From NCBI GenBank assembly GCA_035529935.1, contig DATKVT010000080.1:1-43324 (forward strand): a stretch of 43,324 nucleotides of DNA. Direction: 5' to 3'. Every line of letters begins with the position of its first letter. The stretch's first letter is position 1. A model generated the notes under the pieces. That model ran no database searches. It saw nothing but the letters and a program-made list of their open reading frames with translations, and was not told the origin of the DNA. A program made the translations under genes and the position numbers. This document shows positions 1 to 8,872 of the stretch, in pieces. Source of the DNA: Williamwhitmania sp. GTDB taxonomy: Bacteria; Bacteroidota; Bacteroidia; Bacteroidales; Williamwhitmaniaceae.

Positions 1-2220
1 AACGGTATAGGTGGCTGAGTCTTTGGCTAAAAATGTTGGAACCTGACAGTCGCTACAGCTTAGGTCAGTGGTTGGATTCCATGTGTATCCATTGTAACTT
101 TCGGAGGCAGTGAGCGGAATGTTAGTTGTAAAGTGAACCACTGTATCCAAGCGAACAATGTTGTTTTGCGTTACAATGGTGTCGCAGTCCCTAATGCGAA
201 TGTTGAACCGTGCCTTTGAGCTGCATTGGAAGCTGTCTACCATATCGGCCTCGTATAGAATTGGTGCTGTTACTGTAGCTGTTGGGTTTTTGCAGTTGGT
301 GCAGCTTAATCCAGTTCCCGGCTGCCACAAGTATTGCCTACCAACCGGAAGCAAAAAGTTGAGGGTGGCCTGTGGATAGGTTACCGTATCTATTAGCACT
401 GGTGGGTTGGATAGCGTGGAGCTGTCGCACCAGTTTGTCAACTTAAATCGCTCCTGCCACTGGCAATGGTAGCGGTCCATCATTGTGGCGGTGTATTCGG
501 TATTCGTAAATATGCGGGCATTGGGGGATTGGCAGCTGCTGCAACTTAAACCGGCTGTGGGCGACCAACTGTAGGTTTCGGCATTTGACGCTTTTAGCCG
601 GTTTGTGCTACCGGGGGTTACGAGGGTGTCCACCATTAGGCTATCCTTTGCCTTTACAATTGTATCGCAATCGCGAATCCGAATAATAAAATTTTCCTTT
701 GCTTGGCAATTATAGATGTCGGTGTAGGAGGCGGTATAGGTGGTTGGACTATTGATTGTTGCCAATGGGTTGCTACAATAGTTGCAACTTAAGCCTTGCG
801 TTGGACTCCAGGTGTAAGATGTACCATCTCCGGCATTTAATAGAATGGTGGCACCCGGGTAGGTTGTGGTATCGAGGGTTGTTTTTTCAGGCGGGCATAA
901 TTTGCGGAGCATGAACCGTTCCTTTCGCATGCAGCCGTATGAATCCATCAATACGGCGTTAAACTCAACGTCGTCGGTGGTGATTTTTACGGTGGCCTTT
1001 TGGCTGTATTTTCCGTTAATCACGTTGCTTTGAGGATACCACCAGTATAGGTCAGCTTCAGAAAGGGATGCCTCCACATCCACCGGTTGGCCGGGATACA
1101 CCAGCGTGTCGAGCATAAGCACATCGGGATTTTTGGTTATGGTATCGCAGTTAACCGCCAAGCATTTGTGGGGCATAACCTCCGGGGTATCGATGGGGTA
1201 GGTGGTGAAGTTGCCAAGTTGGCCATAAGTGTTTCCACCCCATCGCCAAATATTATCATTAGAATCTAGGATATACGTCGACTCTATATCGCTCGAACAC
1301 GAAGTTACTTCGGCTATGTTTTTAATAGACTTTATAGTGTCGATAAATTCTTCCCCATAAGAACTAGCAGTACGAAGAAGTGTCCCATTTTTAGTTAGTG
1401 CATAAAGGTACTTATCAGTAGGTGAGTTGCTTCTAAATATCTTTTTTATTTCAGATATTTTCATCTTTTCTGGATAATTATAGAATGAATATCCCCAACC
1501 CCATACTGTGCTGTCATCTTTTAACGCCCAGCAATTATCCAATCCTGCAGCAACATCAACTACGTTGGAAAGTGAAAATACCTGCTGAGGGCTGAAAATT
1601 TGGTCGTATGGATAGCTAATTAGGTTGCCATTTCCTTCAAAATTAGACGAACCCCAAGTCCAAACGGTTCCATCCTCACAGAGTGCAACAACACCAAGCA
1701 ATCCACCCACCACCTTTTTAACCCTTGGCAAATCCATTCGCTCAAGGGTGTCGGTGTAGCCCCACCAGACGTTACTTTTGTGGTCGGCATCTCCCCACAT
1801 CCAAAGGGAGCCATCGCTACGTAGCGCACTATAGAAGTTGCCACCATTTGATTGAGTTCCGGAGCTAATTGACACAACGCTATCGATGTCAATTCTTTTT
1901 AACATGTATTTACAATTTTGTACCCACTGCCAAACGGTGCCATCTGCCAACAGCGCAATGGAACCAAGTGCATTTACTGCAACAACATTATGCAGCCCTT
2001 TTACCTTGACGGGTATGTGTCTATCAAGAGAAGAAGTACCATCTCCAAGTTGAAAACAAACATTGTAACCTATGGCTGAAATGGTGCTATCCGGGCATAT
2101 ATACAGAACGCAACTGTACCCATTACTAATTCTCTGTGCATGAATATTTGTAGAACCAAATGCAAATAGTATAGCGAATAGTAGCTTGGCTAATATGCTG
2201 TGTCTATGTATCTTCATCAT
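1..2220 (-). CDS. Secreted repeat protein, probable T9SS substrate (partial, C-terminus off window)
   Basis: This reading frame is open from the ATG at 2220 to the left edge (740 codons), so the C-terminus is missing. The N-terminus is a signal peptide (KLLFAILFAFGSTNIHAQ). Residues ~30-330 carry RCC1-like repeats with recurring DGT/DGS-VW-WG motifs (e.g. DGTVWTWG, SLWMWGDAD). From ~350 on there are Ig/PKD-like modules of about 78 residues, each with a Y-x-W-x-P...LSCxxCxxP core, a TYTA strand and a closing DC; three full copies, one divergent and one cut copy are visible. Such modules are common in Bacteroidota gliding/adhesin-type proteins that end in a T9SS sorting domain; that domain is not in view. 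The gene overlaps the upstream PorP/SprF gene by ATGA, and PorP/SprF proteins are typically encoded beside the surface protein they help export. A second ATG lies at 2217. Secretion by T9SS is inferred from context. Confidence 0.8.
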   Translation of the reverse strand, partial: MMKIHRHSILAKLLFAILFAFGSTNIHAQRISNGYSCVLYICPDSTISAIGYNVCFQLGDGTSSLDRHIPVKVKGLHNVVAVNALGSIALLADGTVWQWVQNCKYMLKRIDIDSVVSISSGTQSNGGNFYSALRSDGSLWMWGDADHKSNVWWGYTDTLERMDLPRVKKVVGGLLGVVALCEDGTVWTWGSSNFEGNGNLISYPYDQIFSPQQVFSLSNVVDVAAGLDNCWALKDDSTVWGWGYSFYNYPEKMKISEIKKIFRSNSPTDKYLYALTKNGTLLRTASSYGEEFIDTIKSIKNIAEVTSCSSDIESTYILDSNDNIWRWGGNTYGQLGNFTTYPIDTPEVMPHKCLAVNCDTITKNPDVLMLDTLVYPGQPVDVEASLSEADLYWWYPQSNVINGKYSQKATVKITTDDVEFNAVLMDSYGCMRKERFMLRKLCPPEKTTLDTTTYPGATILLNAGDGTSYTWSPTQGLSCNYCSNPLATINSPTTYTASYTDIYNCQAKENFIIRIRDCDTIVKAKDSLMVDTLVTPGSTNRLKASNAETYSWSPTAGLSCSSCQSPNARIFTNTEYTATMMDRYHCQWQERFKLTNWCDSSTLSNPPVLIDTVTYPQATLNFLLPVGRQYLWQPGTGLSCTNCKNPTATVTAPILYEADMVDSFQCSSKARFNIRIRDCDTIVTQNNIVRLDTVVHFTTNIPLTASESYNGYTWNPTTDLSCSDCQVPTFLAKDSATYTV

Positions 2221-3164
2221 CTTCCACTATTTTTGTTCTTAAGGGCTGCTACGTCCACTCGCAGGGAGATGTTGTGGCTACCCATGTAGGTATTGGTAAA
2301 CCCGCTTGTGCTAACCGCGTAGGCGTAGCTGAGCTGTAGCCCTGTGCTAAGCTGCATGGCAATACCGGTCTCCATAGACCTATTGGTTTTGTAGGAGAGG
2401 AGCAGCCAATATTTGCTGAGGTAGTAGAGTTTGGCGTTTATGTCGGTGGTAATTTCGCCTAACCCATCTCGGGTTACCAATATGGAGGGCTCAACAGCCA
2501 TTTGCCCACTAACGGTAAGCTTGTAACCTCCACATACAACCATGTTAGGTGTAGTGGTGGTGTGGTCCATGGTCCGATTAATGTTTATCAATCCGTTGAT
2601 TGATATGCCTGCAAAAAACTTCCGGTTGTAGAACAGCAGGCCAACGTTGGCGTCGGATACTATTTCGGAGGTGGAGGTGTATAGCGAAGGGTCGTTGGCT
2701 TCCACTGGCTTAAATTCGCTGGTGTTGAGCCCATGCTGCGCTACTACTCCCGAAATTCCAAACGATAGCTGCCCCCGTCGCATTGGGATGTGGTAGGCGT
2801 AGGCCAAAAGTGCACCGGTGTGTCGCAGTGGACCATCGGTTTCATTGAAAATGGTAAAGCCTAACCCAACCCGGTTAATAAAGCTGCCGTGGGGTTGGTA
2901 TACGTAGTTGTTCTTGTCGTAGTATTCCTTTTTTCCAAGTCTTATGCTGTTGCTCAGAATCTGGCTCGAGGGAGAACCACTAATGCCTAGCCACTTTTTG
3001 GTGGCCGTTATTTGAGATACGAAGTTACCATCGAATCCTGCCGCGGCGGAGTTTAAGTTGTATAAGCTGTTGAACATGTAGTCCTGATATAAACTTAATT
3101 CCTGGGCGGGAAGTGAAATGCTGACAATAGCTATAAGTAACGTGTATATTACCTTTTTAAGCAT
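2217..3164 (-). CDS. PorP/SprF family type IX secretion membrane protein
   Basis: The 315-residue protein starts with a signal peptide (KVIYTLLIAIVSISLPAQ) followed by the family hallmark at the mature N-terminus: LYQDYMFNSLYNLNSAAAG, equivalent to the usual QYMFN...NPAYAG, and then KKWLGISGSPSSQ. The remainder has alternating beta-barrel character with aromatic strand ends, as expected for an outer-membrane protein. PorP/SprF proteins assist T9SS-dependent surface display of a partner. The stop codon overlaps the ATG of the downstream repeat protein (ATGA), which supports translational coupling and makes that protein the likely client. A TACTTTCG box on the minus strand (3210-3217), one base from the Bacteroidota -7 consensus, lies about 45 nt upstream. 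Family assignment is firm; the client is inferred. Confidence 0.88.
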   Translation of the reverse strand: MLKKVIYTLLIAIVSISLPAQELSLYQDYMFNSLYNLNSAAAGFDGNFVSQITATKKWLGISGSPSSQILSNSIRLGKKEYYDKNNYVYQPHGSFINRVGLGFTIFNETDGPLRHTGALLAYAYHIPMRRGQLSFGISGVVAQHGLNTSEFKPVEANDPSLYTSTSEIVSDANVGLLFYNRKFFAGISINGLININRTMDHTTTTPNMVVCGGYKLTVSGQMAVEPSILVTRDGLGEITTDINAKLYYLSKYWLLLSYKTNRSMETGIAMQLSTGLQLSYAYAVSTSGFTNTYMGSHNISLRVDVAALKNKNSGR

Positions 3165-3431
3165 GCAGATGAGGCAGGTTTTGGCTTTTGTGTTTTGGTG
3201 TTTGGTATACGAAAGTAGTAAATTATATCAAAGTGTGATTAACCGGAATATATTTTTTCTGTTTTTATTAAGTTCAAGTTTGCAAGCATTAATCCCTATT
3301 GGTTTGAAATGAATGTTGCCCTTATCGGCCTTAACCTGATCAACATATTTGGATTTCTTCTCTTACGTTTATGATTGCAATACCAAATGAGATGGGCGGT
3401 TAAACAGCACTTAACGGTTTGGTGAAACTTG

Positions 3432-6236
3432 CTACAACTTATCTTTCAAATACTTCGCCGTGTATGACTCCTTGCAGCTGATTAGTTTTTCCGGTGTTCC
3501 GGCAAATACCAAGCTGCCGCCATCTTTTCCTCCTTCTGGGCCTAAGTCGATAACGTAGTCGGCGCACTTGATAACCTCAAGGTTGTGCTCCACCACAATC
3601 AGGCTGTGGCCATTTTCCACCAAGGCGTTAAAGGAGTCGAGTAGCTTGCGAATGTCGTGAAAGTGCAGTCCGGTGGTTGGCTCATCAAAGATGAATAGAA
3701 AAGGTCCGCCAACATTCTCCTTTCCGAGAAAGGATGCCAGCTTTACCCGTTGGCTCTCTCCACCTGAAAGTGTGCTGCTACTTTGCCCAAGGCGAACATA
3801 TCCCAATCCGACATCCTGAAGCGGTTTTAACTTTTCGGCAATCTTCCGTTCGGTGTTGCCCTTTTGCGCACCAAAGAGTTCGATGGCTTGGTCCACCGTT
3901 AGCTCCAAAATATCAAAAATGGAGAGCCCTTTGTATTTTACCTCCAGCACATCATCCTTGAACCGCTTACCGTGGCAACTTTCGCACACCAGCGTTACGT
4001 CGGCCATAAACTGCATCTCCACCTTGATGATTCCTTCACCCTGGCACTCTTCGCATCGTCCTCCCTCCATGTTGAATGAGAAATGAGATGGTTTGAGTGT
4101 ATTGGCCTTGGCAAGTGGTTGGTCGGAAAAGAGTTTTCGGATCTCCTCGTAAGCCTTAATGTAGGTCACCGGGTTGGAGCGAGTGCTTTTGCCAATGGGA
4201 TTTTGATCCACCATTTCAACCCCCTTTAACCGATGGTAATCGCCCGAAACGCTTCCATGACGACCCGCCTTTTCGCCGTATCCATTTACAAGTTTACTTA
4301 TGGATGGGTAGAGGATTGTCTTTACCAACGTGCTCTTGCCAGAGCCGCTTACTCCGGTAACCACCGTAAGTGTATTCAGCGGAAACTTAACATCGATGCC
4401 TTTAAGGTTATTTTCACGGGCATTCTTAACCTCGATAAATGAGGCCGATTTTCGGCGAATGGTTGGAACAGGGATTTTTTCAACGCCGGTAAGATATTGG
4501 GCAGTGAGGCTATTTTGGGCTTCCTCTAGTTCATCGATTTTTCCCTGAAAAATAATTTCACCTCCGTGCTGTCCGGCATGGGGTCCAACGTCGATTATTT
4601 GGTCGGCTGCACGCATAATCTCCTCGTCGTGCTCCACCACCACCACGGTGTTGCCCAACTTTTTTAGGTTTTGCAGCACGTTGATGAGCAATCCTGTATC
4701 GCGGGAATGAAGGCCAATGCTTGGTTCGTCTAGTATGTAGAGCGATCCCACCAAGCTACTTCCCAACGAGGTGGCTAGGTTGATGCGTTGACTCTCGCCT
4801 CCAGATAGGGTTGCTGAAAGACGATTAAGCGTAAGGTAACCAAGCCCAACATCCAGTAGAAATCTAAGTCTGTTGGTTATTTCGGCCAGAATTCGCCCGG
4901 CTACCTTTTCGTCGTGTTCGGAAAGCTTCAGATTGCTGAAAATGGGTAGCAGCTCGTCGATGGGCTGTAGCACTAAGTCGGCAATATTATAGCCCCCAAT
5001 TTTTACATATCCGGCTTCTGGACGTAGTCGGGAACCCTTACAAACAGGACAGGTGGTTTTGCCCATGTAGCGCGACAGCATTACGCGATACTGTATTTTA
5101 TACTTTTTCTCCTCGAGATATGCAAAGAAGTCGTCGATGCCATCCAACCCTTTGGCTCCATGCCACAGGAGGTTTGTATCTTCTTCGCTTAGTTGGTCGT
5201 AGGGGCGGTGAATGGGGAAACCAGTTTTAGCCGACTGCTTAATGAACTGATCCTTGTAGGCTTGCATGGTTTCGGTTTTCCATGGAGCAATCGCATCTTC
5301 ATACACCGATCGGCTGCGATCGGGGATCACCAAATCCTCGTCAATGCCTATAACCCTTCCGTAGCCTTCACACTTGGGACAGGCACCCAGCGGGCTGTTG
5401 AAACTGAACAGGTGGACCGATGGCTCCTCAAAGGCTACGCCATCCTCCTCAAAACGGTTCGAAAATAGAGTCGATCTTGGCTTCTCTGGATCAAGATAAC
5501 TCTTTACCAAGCAGCTACCATTGCTTTCGGAGAATGCTGTTTGAACAGAATCGGCGCAGCGCCCAGCAAAGTCAACCTCGTCGCTAACGGCTAGGCGGTC
5601 TACAACAAGATTCACTAGGCATGTCTTTGGTAATTTTGCCTCACCTGCAATTAGTTCTTCAACTTGGAAAACTTGATCACATGCCTCAATACGGGTTATG
5701 CCGGATTGCAGCAAGGTAAGCAGCTTGTCGGTAGTTGGCGCCTTTCCCTCACCTTGATACGGTGCCAGCACCATTACGCGAGTTTCTAATGGGAAGCCGC
5801 TGATGAAGTCCACCACGTCGGTAACCGAATGACGCCTTATTTCCTTGCCAGTTACGGGTGAGAAGGTGTGACCAATCCTAGCGTATAGTAATTTTAGGTA
5901 ATCGTAAATTTCGGTAGAGGTACCAACGGTAGAGCGAGGGTTTCGTGTGTTAACCTTTTGTTCGATGGCAATGGCAGGAGGTATACCCTCAATTGCATCC
6001 ACTTCCGGCTTGCTAATTCTGCCCAAAAACTGGCGTGCATACGACGAAAGGCTCTCTACATAACGTCGTTGCCCTTCGGCATAGAGCGTGTCGAAAACCA
6101 ATGAAGACTTGCCCGATCCGGATAGGCCGGTAACCACGACAAGCTCGTTCCTTGGAATGTTTATGGATACGTTTTTAAGATTGTGAACTCTGGCGCCACG
6201 AATGACAATATGCTGTGATTTGTTTTGGCTCGACAT
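3432..6236 (-). CDS. uvrA: Excinuclease ABC subunit A (UvrA)
   Basis: UvrA is the damage-recognition ATPase of nucleotide excision repair and works as a dimer with UvrB. The 934 residues match the usual ~940. Both ABC modules are complete: Walker A GLSGSGKSS near residue 37 and GVSGSGKST in the second half; signatures TLSGGESQRINLA and TLSGGESQRVKLA; Walker B LYILDEPSIGLH and LFIFDEPTTGLH. Zinc-binding pairs are seen as CPKC, CPVC and the CEECQGEG...CESCHGKRF module. The gene is divergent from the sigma factor gene. A TAAAGGTA sequence at 6254-6261, one base from the reverse complement of the -7 consensus, lies 18 nt upstream of the ATG and could be its promoter. Bacteroidota often carry several UvrA paralogues, so this may not be the only copy. 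Confidence 0.96.
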   Translation of the reverse strand: MSSQNKSQHIVIRGARVHNLKNVSINIPRNELVVVTGLSGSGKSSLVFDTLYAEGQRRYVESLSSYARQFLGRISKPEVDAIEGIPPAIAIEQKVNTRNPRSTVGTSTEIYDYLKLLYARIGHTFSPVTGKEIRRHSVTDVVDFISGFPLETRVMVLAPYQGEGKAPTTDKLLTLLQSGITRIEACDQVFQVEELIAGEAKLPKTCLVNLVVDRLAVSDEVDFAGRCADSVQTAFSESNGSCLVKSYLDPEKPRSTLFSNRFEEDGVAFEEPSVHLFSFNSPLGACPKCEGYGRVIGIDEDLVIPDRSRSVYEDAIAPWKTETMQAYKDQFIKQSAKTGFPIHRPYDQLSEEDTNLLWHGAKGLDGIDDFFAYLEEKKYKIQYRVMLSRYMGKTTCPVCKGSRLRPEAGYVKIGGYNIADLVLQPIDELLPIFSNLKLSEHDEKVAGRILAEITNRLRFLLDVGLGYLTLNRLSATLSGGESQRINLATSLGSSLVGSLYILDEPSIGLHSRDTGLLINVLQNLKKLGNTVVVVEHDEEIMRAADQIIDVGPHAGQHGGEIIFQGKIDELEEAQNSLTAQYLTGVEKIPVPTIRRKSASFIEVKNARENNLKGIDVKFPLNTLTVVTGVSGSGKSTLVKTILYPSISKLVNGYGEKAGRHGSVSGDYHRLKGVEMVDQNPIGKSTRSNPVTYIKAYEEIRKLFSDQPLAKANTLKPSHFSFNMEGGRCEECQGEGIIKVEMQFMADVTLVCESCHGKRFKDDVLEVKYKGLSIFDILELTVDQAIELFGAQKGNTERKIAEKLKPLQDVGLGYVRLGQSSSTLSGGESQRVKLASFLGKENVGGPFLFIFDEPTTGLHFHDIRKLLDSFNALVENGHSLIVVEHNLEVIKCADYVIDLGPEGGKDGGSLVFAGTPEKLISCKESYTAKYLKDKL

Positions 6237-6394
6237 GGTTTTAAAATAATCGGTAAAGGTAACAGTTTTTCTTCATTATAGTTGTGTGTAAGAGCCTCCC
6301 ACGCCACGGTGCTTGGCCACAACCCAATTGGAAGTTTCTTTTTTTGAGCCTGTAACATTTTAGTTGTATTGGTCGTCTTTTAATCAGTTTTGTA

Positions 6395-6423
6395 TTGCAG
6401 AATAAAAAAAGTTTATATATTTG
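6395..6423 (+). promoter_or_regulatory. Bacteroidota-type promoter for the ECF sigma gene
   Basis: TTG at 6395-6397, an 18-nt spacer, and TATATTTG at 6416-6423, matching the TAnnTTTG -7 consensus of the Bacteroidota primary sigma factor. It predicts a leader of about 60 nt before the ATG at 6490. Confidence 0.55.
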
Positions 6424-6489
6424 AACCACGAAAACTAACCTAAAACAACGACTTGCCTATAGAAAACATTCTACACTGAACCAAAGTAC

Positions 6490-7089
6490 ATGGAGGTAGA
6501 ATTGGAAAATTTAATTATTTCTGATCAGGAACTGGTTAGGCAGTTCGTTGATGGTAGCCATTCAGCATTTGAGGCACTTCTGAATAGGCACAAGCAAAAA
6601 GTTTACTCCTACATTATGATGGCCGTGAGGGATCAGGCTCTGGCTGATGATATATTTCAGGAAACGTTCATAAAAGTTGTTCGTTCCCTGCGGGAAGGGC
6701 GCTATTTTGAAAACGGAAAATTTATTTCTTGGGTTATTCGCATTGCTCATAACCTAGTTATTGACCATTTTAGACGCATGAAGCAGCTGGGAACCACCAA
6801 TGCTGGCTCATTTGAGTGGGACGTGTTCAACTCTCCTCAATACTCCGACAGCAACGTGGAGCAAGAAATTATTCAAAGCCAAATTCTCAGCGACGTCAGA
6901 ACACTCATCGACTTTCTTCCAGAGGAGCAGCGTGAGGTGGTAATCATGCGCCACTACATGGACTTAAGCTTTAAGGAGATTGCCGAGATTACCGACGTGA
7001 GTATTAATACAGCATTGGGGCGAATGCGATATGCACTAATAAACCTTCGCAAGTTGGTGGCCGAAAAGCAAATTGTGCTGACCCACTAA
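6490..7089 (+). CDS. RNA polymerase sigma-70 factor, ECF subfamily
   Basis: An ECF-type alternative sigma factor of 199 residues, containing only regions 2 and 4. Region 2 (about residues 20-95) shows the core-binding and -10 recognition helices: DQALADDIFQETFIKVV and WVIRIAHNLVIDHFRR. Region 4 (about 140-190) is the helix-turn-helix LPEEQREVVIMRHYMDLSF followed by KEIAEITDVSINTALGRMRYA. No anti-sigma factor or FecR-type sensor lies beside it, unlike the iron/polysaccharide-responsive ECF groups of Bacteroidota, so its regulator must be elsewhere or absent. It is followed by a strong terminator and so is probably monocistronic. The subgroup and regulon cannot be told from sequence. Confidence 0.93.
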   Translation: MEVELENLIISDQELVRQFVDGSHSAFEALLNRHKQKVYSYIMMAVRDQALADDIFQETFIKVVRSLREGRYFENGKFISWVIRIAHNLVIDHFRRMKQLGTTNAGSFEWDVFNSPQYSDSNVEQEIIQSQILSDVRTLIDFLPEEQREVVIMRHYMDLSFKEIAEITDVSINTALGRMRYALINLRKLVAEKQIVLTH

Positions 7090-7117
7090 GCATTACCATT
7101 CTACCTTTCATAATCTT

Positions 7118-7149
7118 AAACCCCAAGGCTGCTGAGGCTTGGGGTTTTT
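7118..7149 (+). terminator. Intrinsic terminator of the sigma factor gene
   Basis: A perfect 10-bp inverted repeat, AAACCCCAAG (7118-7127) and CTTGGGGTTT (7138-7147), with a 10-nt loop, runs directly into a T tract ending at 7149. It starts 28 nt after the sigma factor stop codon. The mirrored A run also allows some activity on the other strand. Confidence 0.85.
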
Positions 7150-7246
7150 GTTGCTATAAAGTGCGGTAACGCCACAAAAAAAAGGTGCTAATTAAAATAT
7201 TCTGATTGGTAGATTCGTTTCATATAATAATCGCACGTATTGGCCT

Positions 7247-7444
7247 ATGAAAAAATATTCTACACTACTTATCATGTATGAACACCTGCCCATAAACAAT
7301 GCTGACTCATCGGAGCCTAATCCACGATTTCTTGCCAAGGTGGATGCGGAATTAGCCAATCTTCTCGGACCAAAATTGGAACTAAAAGATCCTTCGGATG
7401 AGCTGGTGGAGAGAATTCTCCGGGTTGCTCAGAAAATAGATTAA
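7247..7444 (+). CDS. Small hypothetical protein, 65 residues
   Basis: Not recognised. The predicted product is soluble and mostly helical, with no signal peptide, no membrane segment and no cysteines. The second half (NPRFLAKVDAELANLLGP, then DPSDELVERILRVAQKID) looks like two amphipathic helices. The ATG at 7247 is taken as start; an in-frame ATG at 7274 (MYEHLP) is an alternative and would give a 56-residue product. It sits alone between the sigma factor terminator and the permease promoter, so it is not in the sigma operon. Codon use resembles the neighbours, which favours a real gene, but evidence is limited to the open frame. Confidence 0.5.
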   Translation: MKKYSTLLIMYEHLPINNADSSEPNPRFLAKVDAELANLLGPKLELKDPSDELVERILRVAQKID

Positions 7445-7603
7445 TTTTTCGCTTTGCACTTAATCGCTTTGAGCGTATTCTCCCCACAACTTGCTGGGCG
7501 GGGCTTCAAAGTATTTGCATGAAACCTTTTTGTGAGGTTTTCTTGATTATGTTATCGGGTAAATTGCTGTTGAAGCAACTATTCGTTTTTTGGTATTTGT
7601 GGG

Positions 7604-7633
7604 TTTGAAGTTCCAGATGGGTTGCTACCTTTG
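7604..7633 (+). promoter_or_regulatory. Bacteroidota-type promoter for the permease gene
   Basis: TTTG (7604-7607), an 18-nt spacer and TACCTTTG (7626-7633) form an almost ideal TTTG/TAnnTTTG promoter. Transcription should begin near 7638-7640, only about 10 nt before the GTG start at 7649, which supports that start. Confidence 0.7.
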
Positions 7634-7648
7634 TAGAAACGAAAGTCA

Positions 7649-8722
7649 GTGGTAACCTATCTCCTACGACGAATCTCGAGCAGCATTGCCATCCTTTTTG
7701 GAGTGGTTACCCTTCTTTTTATGCTCTTTAGCCTAGTGCCGGGCGATGCCTCCCGAATGCTTGCCGGCCAGCGGTCCGATAAAAAATCCATTGAGCTAAT
7801 CCGTAAAGATTTGGGATTGGATCAGCCAAAAATGGTTCAATACCTCGGGTTTTTGAACGATCTTTCACCAGTCTCCTTTCATAGCGCTAACCCTACCAGC
7901 TTCTTTTTCTTCGATACCACAAAGTATGGCAAATGGCATGGGTTTAGAGTTGGACGAACTATTGTGGCCTTTAAGGCACCCTACCTCAGAAGAAGCTACC
8001 AAAGTCAAAAGCCCGTTTCTGAGATTATTGGCGAAACTCTCCCCAATACCCTTGTGCTGGCCTTTACCTCCATGCTGTTTGCAAGCGTGCTTGGAATCTT
8101 TTTGGGATTGGTGTGTGGCCTTAAAAAGGATAGCTGGTTCGATCGAAGTGCATTGGTAATCACCTCCTTTGGAATGTCGTTGCCGTCGTTTTTTGCTGCC
8201 ATCCTTATTGCTTGGCTTTTTGCTTTTAAGCTGCACCACCTTACTGGCTTGCCGCTAACAGGCAACCTCTGGGAGATAGACGATCTTGGCAACGGACCTT
8301 TTCTACGGCTCCAAAACTTAATACTCCCCTCTTTAACGCTCGGAATTAGACCCCTCTCGGTGGTTACCCAGCTTACCCGCAGCTCCATTCTCGACGTGCT
8401 TTCACAGGACTATATCCGCACGGCAAAGGCAAAGGGCTTGTCAACATGGAATGTTATTTACCGTCATGGCTTGAAGAACTCATTAAACCCTGTAATCACA
8501 GGAATTTCCGGATGGTTTGCCTCCATGATGGCGGGGGTTATTTTTGTTGAGTATATTTTTGGATGGAAGGGGTTGGGCTACGTGGTGGTAGATGCCCTAA
8601 ATTCCTATGATATGCCCGTGGTGGCCGGTTGTGTGCTCACCATCTCCATCATCTTTATTGTTGTTAACTTAATGGTTGACTTTGCCTATACGCTTATTGA
8701 CCCACGGGTGGAGTTGCGGTAG
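7649..8722 (+). CDS. ABC transporter permease, DppB/OppB family
   Basis: An inner-membrane permease of the peptide/nickel (PepT) importer family, 357 residues. The N-terminus has the family's first helix (LLRRISSSIAILFGVVTLLF) and the PGDASR segment. Several further membrane segments follow, and the cytoplasmic EAA loop that docks the ATPase is clear: DYIRTAKAKGLSTWNVIYRH, then GLKNSLNPV. The C-terminus ends in a helix and DPRVELR as in other DppB proteins. The start is a GTG placed just after a strong promoter. No partner DppC, ATPase or binding protein is encoded here, so the substrate cannot be inferred. It is either completed by genes elsewhere or works as a stand-alone permease. Confidence 0.88.
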   Translation: MVTYLLRRISSSIAILFGVVTLLFMLFSLVPGDASRMLAGQRSDKKSIELIRKDLGLDQPKMVQYLGFLNDLSPVSFHSANPTSFFFFDTTKYGKWHGFRVGRTIVAFKAPYLRRSYQSQKPVSEIIGETLPNTLVLAFTSMLFASVLGIFLGLVCGLKKDSWFDRSALVITSFGMSLPSFFAAILIAWLFAFKLHHLTGLPLTGNLWEIDDLGNGPFLRLQNLILPSLTLGIRPLSVVTQLTRSSILDVLSQDYIRTAKAKGLSTWNVIYRHGLKNSLNPVITGISGWFASMMAGVIFVEYIFGWKGLGYVVVDALNSYDMPVVAGCVLTISIIFIVVNLMVDFAYTLIDPRVELR

Positions 8723-8821
8723 TCGAGTGTTTTTTCCTCATCTTGAAATATTCTTCAGCGAATTATTTGTATTTCCGTTAACGTTTGTGTCGAATCTGCT
8801 TGGTATACCTAAAAGAAATAT

Positions 8822-8853
8822 TGGTATTGCATTGTTTTTTTTCGGTAACTTTG
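8822..8853 (+). promoter_or_regulatory. Promoter for the tpiA-prmA operon
   Basis: TAACTTTG at 8846-8853 matches the TAnnTTTG -7 box and ends 19 nt before the tpiA ATG. A TTG at 8822-8824 with a 21-nt spacer is a possible -33 element. Confidence 0.55.
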
Positions 8854-8872
8854 GAACATAAAACAAAGAGCC

